Assembly: GCA_964472785.1 (NCBI GenBank)
Contig: CAYYMH010000018.1
Span: 1-64,000 of the forward strand
Source of the DNA: CAYYMH01 sp964472785
GTDB taxonomy: Bacteria > Zhuqueibacterota > Zhuqueibacteria > Thermofontimicrobiales > Thermofontimicrobiaceae
Direction: 5' to 3'
DNA length: 64,000 nt
Shown: piece after piece, positions 62,272 through 64,000 of the stretch
Numbering within the stretch: the stretch's first letter is position 1
How the letters are laid out: every line of letters begins with the position of its first letter
Program-made: the position numbers and the translations under genes
Notes under the pieces: generated by a model
Databases searched by the model: none
What the model saw: the letters and a program-made list of their open reading frames with translations, nothing else
Told to the model about the DNA's origin: nothing

Positions 62272-63744
62272 TTAAAGCGGTGACACTTCTGATACAATTT
62301 TTGACGCCGCGCGCTGAGATAATTTTTTAAGCGCCTGGTTGATCAGTGTCTCTTCTGATGCCGGTGTCTTCGATGCTTTCAATTTTCCTCGCTCTGAGCT
62401 CGAAAGACTTTTGACAAATTTTTTGGTACAGGTAATCCATTCTGCTGAACTTGTTTCCTGCTCCGACAGAGATTCGCTGAATACAATTTCACCGGTTTCC
62501 ACGTTTATCAAACGGTAGCTCAAGGCCACTTCCACGTTTCGTTTGACTTCGTATTCGATATAATTAAAGGGCATTTTTTTCTCTCGCTGCACTCCTTTTG
62601 CGTCGCGATATCTTTGTTTGTAATGCCCGGTCAACGTCCTTCGTGTCGGCTTTGTTAATTCACTGTTGGTCAATGTTACCGAACCGATTGCGATTGTATT
62701 TACACCGCTCATTTGCCCAACTTTTACCGCTGTTTTTTCGTCGATGGCTCCGGTTTGAGACAGCGCCTGCTCTTCAAATATTTTTTGTAAATTCTGCCGA
62801 TCGAGAAAGACCAGCAAATCATTTTTGTTGAACATAGCTTTAGTCAAAATATTATCCGAGGCAATGGAGCCGAATTTTGGTTCTAACCTGGCTGTTTCAA
62901 AAGGAAAGACTGCCAGTCTCACGGTAAGTTTATTTTTTATCTCATCGATAAGTTTGTCAGCTTCCGCATGATCATTTTTTATTTTTAATGAATGTTTCAA
63001 CTCCGAAAGCGCCACCTTATATTTTCCCGCTTCGTAAAACTGCCTGCCTTTTTGATAATGACGGTCTGACAAATTCTGGCTGACCATGCCTATTTTTTCT
63101 GATACGTCCAGAAAATTGGGAACGTATTGCTCCGTCTTTTCGAATCGATCCAGCGCCTCTGTCAGACTTCCCTGAGCCAGCAATCCATTTGCCTCTCCAT
63201 AATATTTTTGCGCGAGGGTGCTGTTAATTTTGGCAATATAATTCTCCGAATCTTTGAAGCGTGGAATCAACGTTTGACATTGTTTTAATTTTTCCAGCGC
63301 TGGTTCCCAATCGCTGTTTTGATAGGATTCAACTGCCGCGGCATACACTTCATTCGCTTCATTCAATCTGGACTGCTTGCTCTTGGATTCGAGGAAATCA
63401 AGCTCTTTTTTCGTCGGGAACTCTGTTGAATAGACATTTGCAACCTTTAACAACATTTTGTGTCCATCTTCGGCAATCTTTGCCACTCGGTTCCAGTCGC
63501 TCAATTGCTCAAAATGTTGAATTTTCTGAATCAGATTTTTGTAATATTCGGCAGAAGCCTTGTCCAATATTTGAATAACAGAATTATCATTCGGATGTGA
63601 TGAGAGATGTTTGAGCGCAAATTTTATGGACAGGTCGTATCGTTGATCGCGTTGAGCCCGGATCGCTTTCATTTTATAGGGAGCACAAGACAGAAGAAGG
63701 ATAGCAGCCAACAGCAAAACGATGATCTTTGCGTAGGGTTTCAT
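62272..63744 (-). CDS. CsgG-like lipoprotein with tetratricopeptide-type N-terminus
   Basis: A 490-residue lipoprotein (lipobox LLSC, C20). The N-terminal half is repeated helix pairs of TPR type (about 35-270; YYGEANGLLAQGSLTEALDR, then KGRQFYEAGKYKVALSELKH). The C-terminal half (about 275-490) resembles curli-assembly CsgG/penicillin-binding-protein-activator-like domains: LAVFPFETA, VFLDRQNLQKIFEEQALSQT and NTIAIGSVT. It is probably an envelope secretion or sensing lipoprotein. The barrel protein gene follows 33 bp later. Confidence 0.8.
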   Translation of the reverse strand: MKPYAKIIVLLLAAILLLSCAPYKMKAIRAQRDQRYDLSIKFALKHLSSHPNDNSVIQILDKASAEYYKNLIQKIQHFEQLSDWNRVAKIAEDGHKMLLKVANVYSTEFPTKKELDFLESKSKQSRLNEANEVYAAAVESYQNSDWEPALEKLKQCQTLIPRFKDSENYIAKINSTLAQKYYGEANGLLAQGSLTEALDRFEKTEQYVPNFLDVSEKIGMVSQNLSDRHYQKGRQFYEAGKYKVALSELKHSLKIKNDHAEADKLIDEIKNKLTVRLAVFPFETARLEPKFGSIASDNILTKAMFNKNDLLVFLDRQNLQKIFEEQALSQTGAIDEKTAVKVGQMSGVNTIAIGSVTLTNSELTKPTRRTLTGHYKQRYRDAKGVQREKKMPFNYIEYEVKRNVEVALSYRLINVETGEIVFSESLSEQETSSAEWITCTKKFVKSLSSSERGKLKASKTPASEETLINQALKKLSQRAASKIVSEVSPL

Positions 63745-63830
63745 TGTTTACCTCCCAATAGTTGGTTAAAAAATCACCTGAATTTTAAGTATTGGCTTTA
63801 ATTTCTTATGAATAGAGATGGATCGCATAA

Positions 63831-63863
63831 AAATAAAAAAGTACCACTGGAAGGTGGTACTTT
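63831..63863 (-). terminator. Terminator of the bL28 gene
   Basis: On the minus strand AAGTACCAC and GTGGTACTT form a 9-bp stem with a 6-nt loop, followed by TTTTTATTTTT. It lies about 40 bp after the bL28 stop codon. Confidence 0.85.
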
Positions 63864-63901
63864 CAAATAGGTAGATTCATCATTTTTGATAGCGATACCG
63901 T

Positions 63902-64000
63902 TTACACAACTTTGGTCACTTTTCCCGATCTAAGACAGCGGGTGCACACATTGGCTCGTTTTACAGCACCATCCACTTTGATTTTCATTTTATGTATATT
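63902..64000 (-). CDS. rpmB: 50S ribosomal protein bL28, C-terminal part (runs off the window)
   Basis: The minus strand reads NIHKMKIKVDGAVK, then RANVCTRCLRSGKVTKVV and TAA. The CTRCLRSG motif and position match the C-terminus of bacterial bL28. The N-terminal part lies beyond position 64000. The CxxC indicates a cysteine-containing version of the protein that may bind zinc. Confidence 0.9.
   Translation of the reverse strand, partial: NIHKMKIKVDGAVKRANVCTRCLRSGKVTKVV

Noticed and set aside
62..64000. The many antisense and alternative-frame ORFs of 60-180 codons inside large genes
   Set aside because: They overlap well-supported genes, lack ribosome-binding sites and show no family-like motifs.

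Overview
The window looks like a chromosomal segment of an FCB-superphylum bacterium, of the Calditrichota / candidate division KSB1 / Ignavibacteria kind. This is inferred, not proven. The evidence is two exported proteins ending in type IX secretion-like sorting domains (the QNYPNPFNP type), two TonB-dependent receptors, Tat-exported enzymes, moderate-to-low GC, and intergenic DNA rich in short dispersed repeats. Most genes are intact and many sit in short operons.

Layout. 0-4.4 kb: a three-gene Tat-exported molybdenum hydroxylase (PaoABC-like), followed by a tiny DUF1858 redox protein. Its second redox cysteine is replaced by an in-frame TGA, with a hairpin just downstream and a terminator just after the readthrough stop; I read it as a selenoprotein. 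4.6-8.5 kb: a divergent transketolase-family enzyme, an orphan HypA and a patatin. 8.5-9.4 kb: wreckage of an IS4-type element and a DUF1670 gene. 9.5-13.5 kb: an M28 peptidase, a MITE-like element and a PHP protein carrying half a glycosyltransferase. 13.6-23.7 kb: a probable phosphate-acquisition locus (TonB receptor, a beta-helix-like secreted protein with a 1290-bp near-perfect internal duplication, Na+/phosphate symporter, PhoU-like protein and an exported phosphoesterase). Pho-box-like 11-bp direct repeats lie in front of the receptor and the symporter.

24-28.6 kb: an AhpD-like protein, a membrane protein, an ECF sigma/anti-sigma pair with an exported two-repeat protein, and a PIN toxin-antitoxin pair. 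28.8-34.8 kb: metH-metF operon followed by a zinc-ribbon protein and an exported protein. 35-41.5 kb: an M23-like exported protein with a sorting domain, a GNAT protein, and a TonB receptor beside an ECF-transporter S-component-like gene. 41.6-49 kb: a TM1266-like regulator, tRNA-Thr(CGU), and a housekeeping run (arginase-family protein, pyruvate kinase, ComEC, dephospho-CoA kinase, membrane protein). 49-50.2 kb: a RAYT transposase bracketed by three copies of a 200-bp hairpin repeat. 50.2-59.7 kb: creatininase-family protein, sulfatase, GH20 hexosaminidase, clan GH-D-like glycosidase and M20 peptidase, probably degrading sulfated or amino-sugar glycans. 59.9-64 kb: an L-2-hydroxyglutarate oxidase-like enzyme, an outer-membrane barrel protein, a CsgG-like lipoprotein and the C-terminal end of ribosomal protein bL28.

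Most noteworthy: the CxxU DUF1858 gene; the phosphate locus with its 11-bp repeats; the long perfect duplication inside a secreted protein; and the RAYT with its hairpin repeats, one copy of which supplies the stop codon of the neighbouring gene. All calls come from reading the sequence; no database search was run.
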